A DNA stretch of 64,000 nt. Origin: Betaproteobacteria bacterium (GTDB taxonomy: Bacteria > Pseudomonadota > Gammaproteobacteria > Burkholderiales > Usitatibacteraceae). The DNA lies in assembly GCA_016720925.1 (NCBI GenBank), contig JADKJR010000025.1, positions 24,622 through 88,621 on the forward strand. The letters are read 5' to 3'. The notes below the pieces were generated by a model. It did not search any database and was not told the origin of the DNA. It was given only the letters and a program-made list of their open reading frames with translations. Position 1 is the stretch's first letter. Each line of letters opens with the position of its first letter. Positions 36,601 through 45,187 of the stretch are shown here, one piece after another. The translations under genes and the position numbers were made by a program.

Positions 36601-38841
36601 GCAGGTGCTGCCGCAGGAAATGCCCCCGGGGTTGGAGACGATCAAGCCGCTGCCGCCGCCGGCTTTCTGGACGGTGAGAGTCGTTGTGGTGGTCGCGAAA
36701 GTGGCGCTGACGGTCTTCGCGGCATCCATAGTCACGGTGCAGAGCCCGGTTCCCGAGCAGCCGCCACCGCTCCAGCCGGTGAAGACGCTGTTGCCAAACG
36801 CATCCGTGCTGAGCGTCACGCTGGTTCCCAGCGCAAAGTCAGCAGTGCAGGTCGAGCCGCATGAGATCCCGGCCGGAAACGAGACTACCAGACCGTCAGC
36901 GGTGCCAGTCTTTTGCACCGTCAGTGTCCGTGCCGTCGATGCGAAGTTGGCCGTGACGGTCTTGGCGGCATCCATGGTGAGGATGCACAGCCCGGTTCCC
37001 GAGCAGCCGCCACCGCTCCAGCCGGTGAACACGCTGTTACCAAACGCATCCGTGCTGAGCGTCACGCTGGTTCCCAGCGCAAAGTCAGCAGTGCAGGTCG
37101 AGCCGCATGAGATCCCGGCCGGAAACGAGACTACCAGACCGTCAGCGGTGCCAGTCTTTTGCACCGTCAGCGTCCGATTGGCCGTCGCCAGTGAGACCGA
37201 TGGCGATAGCTCGCTGGTGTCGTACGGTGCGGCAATGCGTGTCGCGGTCGCGGTAATGTGGTTACGGTACTCGCCAAAGATCTGCAGGAATGTCGCTTCA
37301 CCCGTGGCGTCGGTCGTGACCAGAAATGTATCGGCGTAGTCTTCTGCCTGTGAAACTCCGGGCGCCGAATTCGAGAACAGCTCAATCCGGTATTGCGCAT
37401 TGGCGACGTCGCTGCGCAAGACGCCGCCGACCTTGGTGCTACCCTCGGCATGGATGACGCTGCTGATCACCGGATGGTTCTGCAGGTGATTGCCGCTGTT
37501 GTTGAGGCCAGCACCGCCATCCTGATCATAGGGAGCAACAAGGTCATCCTGCGTCGGCGCACAGGTGGTATCGAACGTGACCGGAGTGACGTACAAGTTG
37601 CAGATAGCCCGCCCGGCGTTTCCATAAATACGGTTTCGGGACAACTCGTTGTCGCCACCCTTGACATGAATGCCGTGCGAGCCATTGAACCGGATCACAT
37701 TGTCGATTACCGTTGCACCGGGTTCCTGAAGGTCGATGCCTGCACCACCGTTGCTGATCATGTTGTCGCCGATGGCAGACCCACCGATCAGGTTATTTCG
37801 GATCAGCATCCTGGACGCGGCCTGGCAACAATCAAAGATGACGCCATTGCCGTTATTGCCGGTGATGAGGTTGCGCTCGGCCGCCAACTCACCGCCAATC
37901 CTGTTGCCTGAGCCACCGTATACCAGCACACCTACGTCATTTGCGCCGCCGCCCACCCCGCTTGGATCGGTGCCGATAAAGTTACCGACAATGACATTGT
38001 TGTTGCCATCGATATAGATTCCTCCATCGCCACCGGCACTGCCGGTGATCGACAAGCCGCGTACCGTCACGTTGCTGGCCTGCACTTCCAGGCGACTGTA
38101 CTGGCCGCTGGCATCGAGCCCGATCTTGATCACGGCGTTGGTCGTGCCGTCTGTCGCGGTATTCGCCGCAGACCCTGGCTGGGAGTACCCGTCGATCACG
38201 GTGCCATCGCAATCGACCCTTGGCAGCGGCACCTCGCCGATAGCAATGATTTTTGCGTCGGTGCCAAAAATGTTGAACCGAATCGTGTGAGGTCCGGCGG
38301 CGCAATTGTTCCGCACGAATGTCAACGCCTTGTTGAGCGAACCGGTGCCGGTACTGATGGTGTTCTGCACCAGCGTGCCGTCGGCTGCCGTCACGCCGCG
38401 GATTTGCAGTATCAGTAGCGCATTCGTCGACGGCGGGTTGGTGATGATCTCCACTGTTCCTTCGACATATCCGACTGTCGCGGGCGTGGCGCTAGCGGTC
38501 AGGAAGCACCCGGAACTGGCGGCGATCACGGTGCCGACCGGGCAACCACTGACCGCGAACCCGGGGCTCACGTTGATGGCCGCAATGGTAAGCGGGACGA
38601 CGCCGTCGTTTGAATACGAGATCGACCCCTGGCTGAAGGTGAAGCCTGGAACGCGTTCGCCAAAATCGACGGTGTTGGGGAAGAACGAGACGGGGGACGT
38701 CTGCACGTTCGCCGCGTACGCGGTGAACGTGCTGGCACCCAGTATTAGGCCGACTGCCAAACTCCAGCACTGGCGCACGTTCCAGGTCCAATTGCCGCCA
38801 GAAGCCGCGCCAGTGCTGGAGTTTTGTTTTTTCATCTGCAT
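33691..38841 (-). CDS. Giant secreted multidomain protein (beta-helix, InlB-like and PKD-like repeats, dockerin-like C-terminus)
   Basis: About 1,715 residues without a single frameshift. Order: signal peptide (core AVGLILGASTFTAYA); an Ig-like 'choice-of-anchor' domain (NTVDFGERVPGFTFSQGSIS); a parallel beta-helix (~155-470: VIDGYSQPGSAAN, NVTVRGLSITGSAGGDGGIY, NNNVIVGNFIGTDPSG); five ~82-residue InlB/Flg_new-like repeats (LTVQKTGTADGLVVSFPAG, GISCGSTCTADFALGTSVTL, GWSGGGCSGTG); six PKD/Ig-like domains in three near-identical pairs (VSAPATGKVGVSLTLDAGGS; FAPDKLGRYDIQLAVTDDNG); a C-terminal module (SRKDHGTTGTFDLPL, VEPRISQSGHRIVFTFNQAV); and two dockerin/EF-hand-like Ca sites (GDVNSSRKIDATDLSATKA, DPDLSGKIGAVDIFVVKARQ). 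ATG 38841 or 38835; residues 4-25 come from a palindromic repeat. Likely a surface or extracellular protein. Follows the kinase and sigma genes in the same direction. Confidence 0.88.
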   Translation of the reverse strand: MQMKKQNSSTGAASGGNWTWNVRQCWSLAVGLILGASTFTAYAANVQTSPVSFFPNTVDFGERVPGFTFSQGSISYSNDGVVPLTIAAINVSPGFAVSGCPVGTVIAASSGCFLTASATPATVGYVEGTVEIITNPPSTNALLILQIRGVTAADGTLVQNTISTGTGSLNKALTFVRNNCAAGPHTIRFNIFGTDAKIIAIGEVPLPRVDCDGTVIDGYSQPGSAANTATDGTTNAVIKIGLDASGQYSRLEVQASNVTVRGLSITGSAGGDGGIYIDGNNNVIVGNFIGTDPSGVGGGANDVGVLVYGGSGNRIGGELAAERNLITGNNGNGVIFDCCQAASRMLIRNNLIGGSAIGDNMISNGGAGIDLQEPGATVIDNVIRFNGSHGIHVKGGDNELSRNRIYGNAGRAICNLYVTPVTFDTTCAPTQDDLVAPYDQDGGAGLNNSGNHLQNHPVISSVIHAEGSTKVGGVLRSDVANAQYRIELFSNSAPGVSQAEDYADTFLVTTDATGEATFLQIFGEYRNHITATATRIAAPYDTSELSPSVSLATANRTLTVQKTGTADGLVVSFPAGISCGSTCTADFALGTSVTLSTDAFGNSVFTGWSGGGCSGTGLCILTMDAAKTVTANFASTARTLTVQKTGTADGLVVSFPAGISCGSTCTADFALGTSVTLSTDAFGNSVFTGWSGGGCSGTGLCTVTMDAAKTVSATFATTTTTLTVQKAGGGSGLIVSNPGGISCGSTCTGDFLLGSQVTLTHDVGANSVFSGWFGACSGTGPCVVTMNSPSVVTATIASTLKLLTVQTTGAGTGTVASFPAGINCTSTCSAEFPQGTMVTLLHDPSGTSVFGGWSGACTGTGACTVTMDAAKTVLASFVPAPTVVTVQKAGNGTGIVASNPAGIDCGATCSATFVPGTTVTLSADPSGASIFAGWGGGGCAGTGVCTLTMNAAKTVTANIVLPPVAAVSAPATGRIGVPFTLNASTSTASGQVVQYRWSSVTRPAGSVVPGLPLVTPDALLTFSPDKLGRYDFQLIVADDLGLQSTPVVITFNVIDADNPTALLEATPALPLVGTPVTLSGSRSADTGGGRIVSYLFSAISRPAGASVFGAPINSASPSMNFTPDRAGVWRLSLKVTDDSGNQSAVTEILLTVTVLPTAVVSAPATGKVGVSLTLDAGGSTSPGSVVQYRWSLGQRPSGSVVPSLPLVSASPLLSFAPDKLGRYDIQLAVTDDNGNQSSPVVATIIVADTDNPTAVLDATPASGTVGLSVTLSGSRSTDTGGGRVVGYQFTAVSRPAGATAFAAPVNSASPSIAFTPDKAGVWRISLVVADDSGNQSAATEVSLVVTAVPVANISAPATGKVGASLTLNASASTSSGSVVQYRWNLGQRPSGSVVPSLPFVSTSPLLTFAPDKLGRYDIQLVVVDDSGNQSAPVMATIIVTDSDNPTAVLDATPASPVVGSVVTLSGARSADTGGGQVVTYRFSAISRPVGSTAFPSVINSTNASITFTPDKSGVWQLGLVVIDDSGNQSAMTAISLNVISDVPTLELKNVASRKDHGTTGTFDLPLKTTIPVTGDVTVEPRISQSGHRIVFTFNQAVTSISDVTATNASGAKIGAASAEFAGNELIVALTGIPDSSRVNIQLKGVNGELNTAVSVGFLTGDVNSSRKIDATDLSATKARSGQVTNSSNFRFDPDLSGKIGAVDIFVVKARQGGLLP
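36709..37183 (-). repeat. Near-identical 246-bp tandem repeats within the giant gene
   Basis: Two adjacent units encoding InlB-like repeats 1 and 2 differ by only a few bases; the offset is 246 bp (for example CCCGGTTCCC at 36745 and 36991), equal to 82 codons. The other three repeats of the array are more diverged, so this pair is recent or kept alike by conversion. Confidence 0.9.
38759..38825. repeat. Dispersed ~65-bp palindromic element, copy E, inside a coding start
   Basis: Ends AACTCCAGCACTGGCGC and GCGCCAGTGCTGGAGTTTT are perfect inverted copies. The element lies in frame within the 5' end of the giant gene and supplies codons from roughly Asn5 to Leu26, directly ahead of the hydrophobic core of the signal peptide. 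Confidence 0.9.
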
Positions 38842-38926
38842 CGTCTGCCTCAAACCGTTTTATCCGTACCCCCTAGACGGATAAAACGGGCGAAAACAGA
38901 CATCGGCGAGGCGGGAAACACGGCGC

Positions 38927-41900
38927 CTATCGTCGAGCCAGCGATTTCTCCACTGCCGCCAGACTTTGCCGCAGATGCGGCGCCACCGCCGGATGCCGCG
39001 CAAACGCAGCGCGCGCCTGCGCGGCAAGTGATTTGGCGCCGGCATGATCGCCCTTGGTTGCCAGTGCCAGCGCGAGGTCAGCGCGTGCGCTGGCCAGATG
39101 CGGCGATTGCGGGTGCTGTCGCGGGGTCTGGATATCGATGGCGCGCTGGTAATGTTCGGCGGCAGCGTTCGCATCGCCGCGCTTGAGGCTTAGCGCACCC
39201 TTCAGGCTTTCAAGTTGCGCGGCGGCGGGCCGACTGAAGGCGATTTCATCCTCGGCCACACCCTTGATTATGCGGTCCATGGTGGTGATTTCAGTTTGCG
39301 CGTCGTCGAGTCTGCCCTCGAGCAGGTAAGACTGCGCTAGCGACAGGCGGGAGAAATTGCGTTGATTGACGAAGCGTCCAGCGGGCGCACGGTCGATTTC
39401 GATGATTTCCTTCAGCATCGCCTGGGCTTCGGCATGTTGGCCGCGATGTGCTTTGCTGATCGCCAGCAGTCGCTCTCCGGCCAACACATCGGAAATCGTT
39501 CGCGCGACATTCGCGGCGCGCATGGCGCGGAGCGCGCCGGCTAGAACGCTTTCCGACTTTGCATAATCCCCCAGCATCTGCAGAACATGTGCATAGCGCG
39601 ATGCGGAAAGCCACACGCTCGATGGCGCCCCGTTCGTGAAGCCTGCATACGGCTCGAACCCCAAGCGCCCGATACGTTGTGCGTCGGAGAATTGACCAAA
39701 TTCAACCAGGCACTGCGCGAGCATCGCGCGCGCCGCGCTCACAAAAAGAGGATCCAGTTCATTGCCGAACTTTTCGTAGACCCGAATGACTTGCTCGAAC
39801 ATGGCGATTGCCCGCGGCGCATCGCCGCTGGCCGCCGTCAGATTCGCGACCAGGACAGCCGTGCGCGCCCAGCGAAACGTCTCATTGCCGGAACTGCGTT
39901 CGATCACCTTCAAGGCTTTGGCCATCTCGCCCAGCGCGCGCATATGCATTCGCCCCAGCATCAGCGCCTCGCCGTAATTCCGGCGAACCGTTGCCTCGAA
40001 TGCCCGCTCCGACTGCGGCAGTGCTTCCGCCAGCGCAATCGCATGGTTAAAGGAGACTTCCGCGCCGGGCATGTCCTGCTGGTGCGATTGCGCAAAACCC
40101 AGCACGGACAGCGCGGCCGCATGCGTCCGGCTGCCGGGGTCATCCTGCCCGGCGATTCGGACTGCGCGCGCGGCATCGGCCACACCGCTGGTTCCGTCGT
40201 AGCGCTGCGTCTTGCTCATCGCCGAATCACGTAGCGCCGTGACAAGCGTGCGTCGCGCGAGGGGATCGGTGTTGCCATCCAGGGCAGCAATTGCCTCCTG
40301 CAGCATCGGCAGGGTGCGCTTGAACTCGCCCGTATCGGCCAGTGTGGAAGCGAGCGCCACTTGCGCCTGCATGCGCTCGATGAGCGGTGCGCCCCGGGTA
40401 TTCAACTCGGCCAGTCGCGTTTCCTGAATCGACCTCGCCGACTCGTCCAACGACAGATTGTTCAATGCTTCACCCAGCGCAGCCTGTACTTCCGAGCGAA
40501 CTTCAGGCTGATCAGCAAATCGGCCCGGCAACGATTTGGCCGCATCAAGCAATACATCGCCGATCGGCTGCCTGCGCCGTATCAGGGCGTCCTGCTGGTC
40601 GACGTTGCCGACGCTGATAATGCTTTGAAGAAATTCCTTCACCGCGCGGGTTTTTGCGGTTTCCAGTCGCGCTTGTTGCGCTTGCCATAGTGCCAGGGTT
40701 GTACCGCTGACCAGCGCAACGCATACCAATGATCCGGCCCCAACCATCAGCGCATGACGCCGCACAAAACGCCGGGTGCGATAGGCCACGCTGTCCGGCT
40801 GCGCGATCACCGGCTGGTGGGCGAGGTGACGCTCGAGGTCATCGGCCAGCGCGCTGGCGGTGGCATATCGCTCGGCCGGCGCCGGTTTCAACGTTTTCAT
40901 GACAATGGCGTCAAGATCCCCGGCAAGTCGCCTGGCCTCATGGCGATGCCTGCTCTGGGCTGCCCGTCTGCTGGGCCGCAACACATCGGCGTGGATCACG
41001 GCTTCCGCAAGGGCAGATGCCGACTGGCGCTTCAACTTGTACGGTTTTTCGCCGGTCAGTACTTCATACAGCACCACGCCGAGCGAATAGATGTCGCTGG
41101 CGGTCGTGACGGGTTGCTCCAGCAATTGCTCGGGACTGGCGTAGTCCGGCGTCAGGGCGCTGCCAAGCGTCTGCGTAAGATCGGGAGCCTGCGTGGCATC
41201 CTCATCGCGCGTAAGCAGTTTGGCAATGCCGAAATCGAGCAGCTTCACGCCGGGCGCGGTGTCTCCCGGCGTCACCAGTATGTTGTTGGGTTTCAGGTCG
41301 CGATGCACGACAAGATTGGCATGCGCGTGTGCGACCGCGCGCGCCACCTGGATCATCAGGCGAATGCGCCCAGGTAGATCGACCTGCGCGGTCTCGCAAT
41401 AGGTGTTGATGGGCTCGCCCATCACAAATTCAAGCGCAAGGTACGGCCGTCCCGCGTCATCGACACCGGCATCGTAAAGGCGCGCGATGTTGTCGTGATT
41501 GAGGCTCGCCAGGATGTCGCGTTCACGCTGCATACGCGCGGCAAGACCACGGTCAAGCAAATGACGGTGCGGCAGTTTCAGCGCCACCTCGCGACGGATA
41601 GTGCCATCAGCTCGTTCGGCCAGCCAGACGCTGCTCATGCCGCCTTCGCCCAAGGGGCGGAGCAGTCGATACGGTCCCACGCGCTCCCCGATCGCCGGAT
41701 CGCCATCCTGCCGCGCAAGCGGCGGAAACGTTGGAAGCGCATCGAGAAAGTCGGCGGTCTCCACGCCATCCGGTGCGGTGCCAGCCAGCAGATTGGCGCG
41801 AAGCAATGGGGCGAGGCGGTCGTGCGGCGGCGGCAAGGCATCGATCCATGCGGCCCGGTCATCCAGTTTGAGATCGAGCGCCTCTTGCAGCAAACGATCC

Positions 41901-41932
41901 AGGATCTGGAGTTCAGCGATCGTCAGCGGCAT
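38927..41932 (-). CDS. Transmembrane Ser/Thr protein kinase with TPR-like C-terminus
   Basis: Intact, 1,001 residues. Kinase domain ~87-370: LLRPLGEGGMSSVWLAERAD, VALKLPHRHLL (Lys119), VVHRDLKPNNILV (Asp212), LLDFGIAKLL (DFG, Asp233), DYASPEQL activation segment. One membrane helix (LMVGAGSLVCVALVSGTTLA) near residue 400, then about 580 residues of helical repeats that look like degenerate TPRs (LASTLADTGEFKRTLPMLQE, ALSLKRGDANAAAEHYQRAI). The first 80 residues are a small helical domain common to kinases paired with ECF sigma factors. It starts 139 bp after the sigma gene and ends 86 bp before the giant gene starts. Confidence 0.94.
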   Translation of the reverse strand: MPLTIAELQILDRLLQEALDLKLDDRAAWIDALPPPHDRLAPLLRANLLAGTAPDGVETADFLDALPTFPPLARQDGDPAIGERVGPYRLLRPLGEGGMSSVWLAERADGTIRREVALKLPHRHLLDRGLAARMQRERDILASLNHDNIARLYDAGVDDAGRPYLALEFVMGEPINTYCETAQVDLPGRIRLMIQVARAVAHAHANLVVHRDLKPNNILVTPGDTAPGVKLLDFGIAKLLTRDEDATQAPDLTQTLGSALTPDYASPEQLLEQPVTTASDIYSLGVVLYEVLTGEKPYKLKRQSASALAEAVIHADVLRPSRRAAQSRHRHEARRLAGDLDAIVMKTLKPAPAERYATASALADDLERHLAHQPVIAQPDSVAYRTRRFVRRHALMVGAGSLVCVALVSGTTLALWQAQQARLETAKTRAVKEFLQSIISVGNVDQQDALIRRRQPIGDVLLDAAKSLPGRFADQPEVRSEVQAALGEALNNLSLDESARSIQETRLAELNTRGAPLIERMQAQVALASTLADTGEFKRTLPMLQEAIAALDGNTDPLARRTLVTALRDSAMSKTQRYDGTSGVADAARAVRIAGQDDPGSRTHAAALSVLGFAQSHQQDMPGAEVSFNHAIALAEALPQSERAFEATVRRNYGEALMLGRMHMRALGEMAKALKVIERSSGNETFRWARTAVLVANLTAASGDAPRAIAMFEQVIRVYEKFGNELDPLFVSAARAMLAQCLVEFGQFSDAQRIGRLGFEPYAGFTNGAPSSVWLSASRYAHVLQMLGDYAKSESVLAGALRAMRAANVARTISDVLAGERLLAISKAHRGQHAEAQAMLKEIIEIDRAPAGRFVNQRNFSRLSLAQSYLLEGRLDDAQTEITTMDRIIKGVAEDEIAFSRPAAAQLESLKGALSLKRGDANAAAEHYQRAIDIQTPRQHPQSPHLASARADLALALATKGDHAGAKSLAAQARAAFARHPAVAPHLRQSLAAVEKSLARR

Positions 41933-42070
41933 AACAAGGGATTGAACGTGAAAATCATGTCTGGACAGGTAAATTCGTGGATTCCCGCACTAAACGAAAT
42001 AAAACTGTTCCACCAGACATGTGGACGGCAATATTCGTGGCACGCGGTCCGCGACGCTACGAATGGCAGG

Positions 42071-42703
42071 CTATCTGTCGGGTGCCAATGTGGCGGCGAG
42101 CAGTACGCGCGCGCGCTGCCAATCCCGATTCACGGTTCGTTCCGCCACGCCGAGCGATGTGGCAATTTCGTTCTCCGAAAAGCCGGCGAAATAGCGCATC
42201 TCAACCACCTGCACCAGGCGTGGATCGACTTGTGCCAACTGTTCCAGTGCGTTGTGGATATCCAGCACGTTGTCTTCACTTTGGCCGATTCGATCACTTA
42301 AATCCGTGTCCAGCGACAAATGCGGCGCGTTGCCGCCGCGAATCTCCGCCGAACGCGCACGAATGATGTCAATGATGAGTGAGCGCATGGTGTGGGCAGC
42401 GTAGGCCATGAAATGTCCGCGGCTTTCGGTGGCGATCCCGCCCATGTTGGCGAGTTTGAGATACACATCGTGCACAAGTGCGGTCGTGTCAAGCGTCGCG
42501 GACCGGTTGGTATTCAGCAACCGTACATGCGCAATTCGCTTCAGCTCAGGGTAACAGTGCGTGAACAACTCATCCTTGGCGGCGGCGTCGCCCTGTTGCA
42601 CGCGTGTAAGTAGATCGGTCGCGCTGTTGGGGGGTAGGGAGGAGGTGGTAGTGTCGGTGTCGGTGTCGGCGTTGGCGCTTGCTGCGGTGGAAGGAGATCT
42701 CAT
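42071..42703 (-). CDS. ECF-like RNA polymerase sigma factor (TIGR02999-type)
   Basis: 210 residues from ATG 42703 (MRSPSTAASANADTDTDTTT), which has AAGGAG-like purines only on the other strand, so the start is chosen from homology. Sigma region 2 includes LFTHCYPELKRIAHVRLLN and TALVHDVYLKLA, FMAYAAHTMRSLIIDIIRAR; region 4 is MRYFAGFSENEIATSLGVAE followed by RTVNRDWQRARVLL. This is the ECF-like group that is typically found beside Ser/Thr kinases. The Asp-Thr repeat near residues 13-20 is encoded by GGTGTC tandem units at about 42649-42668 (plus strand). Confidence 0.9.
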   Translation of the reverse strand: MRSPSTAASANADTDTDTTTSSLPPNSATDLLTRVQQGDAAAKDELFTHCYPELKRIAHVRLLNTNRSATLDTTALVHDVYLKLANMGGIATESRGHFMAYAAHTMRSLIIDIIRARSAEIRGGNAPHLSLDTDLSDRIGQSEDNVLDIHNALEQLAQVDPRLVQVVEMRYFAGFSENEIATSLGVAERTVNRDWQRARVLLAATLAPDR

Positions 42704-42759
42704 GAAGCCGATTCTATACGAGAAGTTTTGTGTCGCTGGCCGTACCCATGAAAAGCGGC

Positions 42760-42823
42760 AAACCCCAGCACTGGCGCGGCTCGCAGCCAGAAACGCTGCC
42801 ACTCGCCGCGCCAGTGCATGTGT
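42760..42823. repeat. Dispersed ~65-bp palindromic element, copy F
   Basis: AAACCCCAGCACTGGCGCGG at the left and CCGCGCCAGTGCATGTGTTT at the right. It lies between the stop of the Bug-type gene (42825) and the start of the sigma factor gene and could terminate the former. Confidence 0.85.
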
Positions 42824-42824
42824 T

Positions 42825-43808
42825 TCAGTTATCGATCTTGATTCCGGAGTCCTTGACGACCTTGCCCCACTTGGTGATTTCGGAAGAAATAAAGGTGGCG
42901 AATTCCTTCGGCGGCAATCCACCGACTGTCGCTCCCTGAGTTTCCCAGATCTTCTTGATTTCAGGGTCGTTCAGCGCCTTCACGTTCTCGGCGTACATCT
43001 TGTCGAGTATCGGTTGCGGCGTGCCCTTGATCCCCCAGAGCGCATACCAGGTGGTCACTTCGAATCCCTTGTAACCGGCTTCCGCCATGGTCGGCAGATC
43101 AGGGAAGGCCGGCGAGCGCGTGGCACTGGTGATGGCGAGCGGAATCAGTTTGCCGGCCTTGATCTGCGGCGATGACGAACTCAGGCTGTCGAAGCAGAGA
43201 TCAACCTGGCCACCGAGCAGATCCTGCATCATCGGCCCGACACCTTTGTACGGCACGTGGACCATTTCGATACCGGCCAGGCGCTTGAACAGCTCCGCCG
43301 CCATGTGATGCGAGGCGCCACTGCCGGCCGAGCCGAAATTAAGCTTGCCCGGATTGGCTTTGGCGTATTTCACGAAGTCCTCGACGGTCTTGATGCCGAG
43401 TTTCGGATGCACGACCAGCACATTCGGTACAAAGGCAAAAACAGTAATGGGAACGAAGTTTTCCTCCAGCTTGTAGCCGCGATTCATGTACAGCGATTCG
43501 GCGATGGTGTGGTGGATGGCGCCGACGAAAAATGTGTAGCCGTCGGGCGCAGCCTTCGACGCGACATTCGCGCCGACGGTACCCGCCGCACCGCCGAGAT
43601 TTTCGATGTAAACACTTTGCGCGAGTGATAAACCCACCTTGGCGGCCATGGGGCGTGCAAAGACATCCGTACCGCCACCGGCCGGGAAAGGGTTGACCCA
43701 CTTGATGGCTTTGGTCGGCCAAGCGGGAGTCTGAGCCGACGCAGGAAATGCGAACGACAGTGAAAACGCGCCAGCGACCAGTGTGCAAAGCAAATTGCGT
43801 CGATTCAT
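42825..43808 (-). CDS. Bug/TctC-family periplasmic substrate-binding protein
   Basis: Intact, 327 residues. Signal peptide MNRRNLLCTLVAGAFSLSFA ending near PASAQ, then WPTKAIKWVNPFPAGGGTDV, IENLGGAAGTVGANVASKAA, PDGYTFFVG and HVPYKGVGPMMQDLLGGQVD, the standard Bug pattern. These proteins bind carboxylates or aromatic acids for tripartite tricarboxylate transporters, though most lack adjacent transporter genes, as here. Neighbouring glyoxylate-linked enzymes suggest a small organic acid as ligand; this is a guess. Confidence 0.94.
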   Translation of the reverse strand: MNRRNLLCTLVAGAFSLSFAFPASAQTPAWPTKAIKWVNPFPAGGGTDVFARPMAAKVGLSLAQSVYIENLGGAAGTVGANVASKAAPDGYTFFVGAIHHTIAESLYMNRGYKLEENFVPITVFAFVPNVLVVHPKLGIKTVEDFVKYAKANPGKLNFGSAGSGASHHMAAELFKRLAGIEMVHVPYKGVGPMMQDLLGGQVDLCFDSLSSSSPQIKAGKLIPLAITSATRSPAFPDLPTMAEAGYKGFEVTTWYALWGIKGTPQPILDKMYAENVKALNDPEIKKIWETQGATVGGLPPKEFATFISSEITKWGKVVKDSGIKIDN

Positions 43809-43865
43809 GAATCCTCCAAATGTAGTAATAAAACGTCCGCTCTCTGGTGGACGGTGCCTGAAAAA

Positions 43866-45110
43866 CTAAGCTGCCATTCTATCGGGAGTATTGCGTGCCG
43901 CGCATTGCGCCAGATATTGCATCGCCGCATCGACGCCGCCTTTCTGATGCGGCACACCGGCCACCTCCAGCCCCATCTCCACGCCCGCCAGGGTTCCCAT
44001 CAAGGTGAGATCGTTGAAATCGCCCAGGTGGCCGATGCGGAAAATCTTGCCTTTGAGTTTGTTGAGTCCCATGCCGAGCGACATGTCGAAGTGCTTGAGA
44101 ATGAAATCCCGCAAACGGTCGGCGTCGTGACCAGCCGGCATCATCACGGCGGTGAGCACCGGTGAATACTCGGCCGGGTTTGCGCAGAGAATGTCCAGTC
44201 CCCACGCGCGCACCGCGCGGCGCGTGGCTTCCGCATGCCGCTGGTGGCGCGCGAATACGTTCGCGTAGCCTTCCTCGCGCAGCATGGCCAGCGCCTCGCG
44301 CAGGCCGTAGAGCATGGTGGTGGCGGGCGTATAGGGAAAGAAACCCGTCTTGTTGGCTTCCAGCATCTCGTCCCACGACCAGAATGACTTTGGCAGTGTG
44401 GAGGATTTCGACGCGGCCAGCACCTTGGGAGAAAGCGCGTTGAAGCTCAGGCCCGGTGGCAGCATCAGGCCTTTCTGCGACCCGCCCACCGTGACATCCA
44501 CGCCCCAGTCATCGTGGCGGTATTCAACGGAACCGATCGATGAAATCGTGTCAACCATCAGCAGTGCGGGGTGTCCCGCCTTGTCGATGGCCTTTCGCAC
44601 GGCGGGAATATTGGACGTGACGCCGGTCGAGGTTTCGTTATGCACCACGCAAACGGCTTTGATCGAGTGCGACTTGTCATCCGCCAGCGCGGATCCAATC
44701 GCTGCCGCATCAACCCCGTGCCGCCAATCGGTTTGAATCAGCTCAGGCTTCAAGCCCATGCGCGTCGCCAGTCGCTGCCACAGGAATGCGAAGTGCCCGG
44801 TTTCGACCATCAGCACGCGATCGCCCGCTGAAAGGGCATTTACCAGCGCAGCCTCCCACGCGCCGGTGCCGGAGGCGGGATAGATGATCACTGGATGCTG
44901 TGTCTGGAAAATCTCCTTCATGCCGGCGAGGACTTCCTTTCCCAGCGCCTGAAATTCCGGTCCGCGATGATCAATGACCTGGCGATCGATTGCCCGCAGA
45001 ATGCGTTCGGGCACCGGCGTCGGGCCGGGAATCTGCAGGAAATGGCGTCCGGCGCGGTAAGTGGTGGTGGAAACGGCGGCAGAATTTGCGTGGGTCATGT
45101 CTTGAGCCAT
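43866..45110 (-). CDS. PLP-dependent aminotransferase, serine/alanine-glyoxylate type
   Basis: Intact, 414 residues. Class V fold: FLQIPGPTPVPERILRAIDR, then YPASGTGAWEAALVNALSAG, VCVVHNETSTGVTSNIPAVR, MVDTISSIGSVEYRHDDWGV and the PLP lysine in GGSQKGLMLPPGLSF (Lys213). It converts glyoxylate plus serine or alanine to glycine plus the keto acid. Lying divergent from a glycolate/lactate oxidase-like gene, with 77 bp between starts, it suggests C2 (glycolate/glyoxylate) metabolism. Confidence 0.92.
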   Translation of the reverse strand: MAQDMTHANSAAVSTTTYRAGRHFLQIPGPTPVPERILRAIDRQVIDHRGPEFQALGKEVLAGMKEIFQTQHPVIIYPASGTGAWEAALVNALSAGDRVLMVETGHFAFLWQRLATRMGLKPELIQTDWRHGVDAAAIGSALADDKSHSIKAVCVVHNETSTGVTSNIPAVRKAIDKAGHPALLMVDTISSIGSVEYRHDDWGVDVTVGGSQKGLMLPPGLSFNALSPKVLAASKSSTLPKSFWSWDEMLEANKTGFFPYTPATTMLYGLREALAMLREEGYANVFARHQRHAEATRRAVRAWGLDILCANPAEYSPVLTAVMMPAGHDADRLRDFILKHFDMSLGMGLNKLKGKIFRIGHLGDFNDLTLMGTLAGVEMGLEVAGVPHQKGGVDAAMQYLAQCAARNTPDRMAA

Positions 45111-45187
45111 GTCGATTACTCCTGAAGGCGTTTTTCGTACACTATGGTGTTACGTCAAACCAGACATTACCACCGGTCAATTATCTT

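Noticed and set aside
34200..37200. CRISPR-like periodicity
   Set aside because: The repeats are long, coding, and keep reading frame (82- and ~100-residue protein repeats); there are no spacers.
35765..37339. 524-codon open frame on the plus strand
   Set aside because: It is antisense to the repeat-rich part of the giant gene; the open frame follows from its codon bias and repeats, and the product is Pro/Val low-complexity with no family features.
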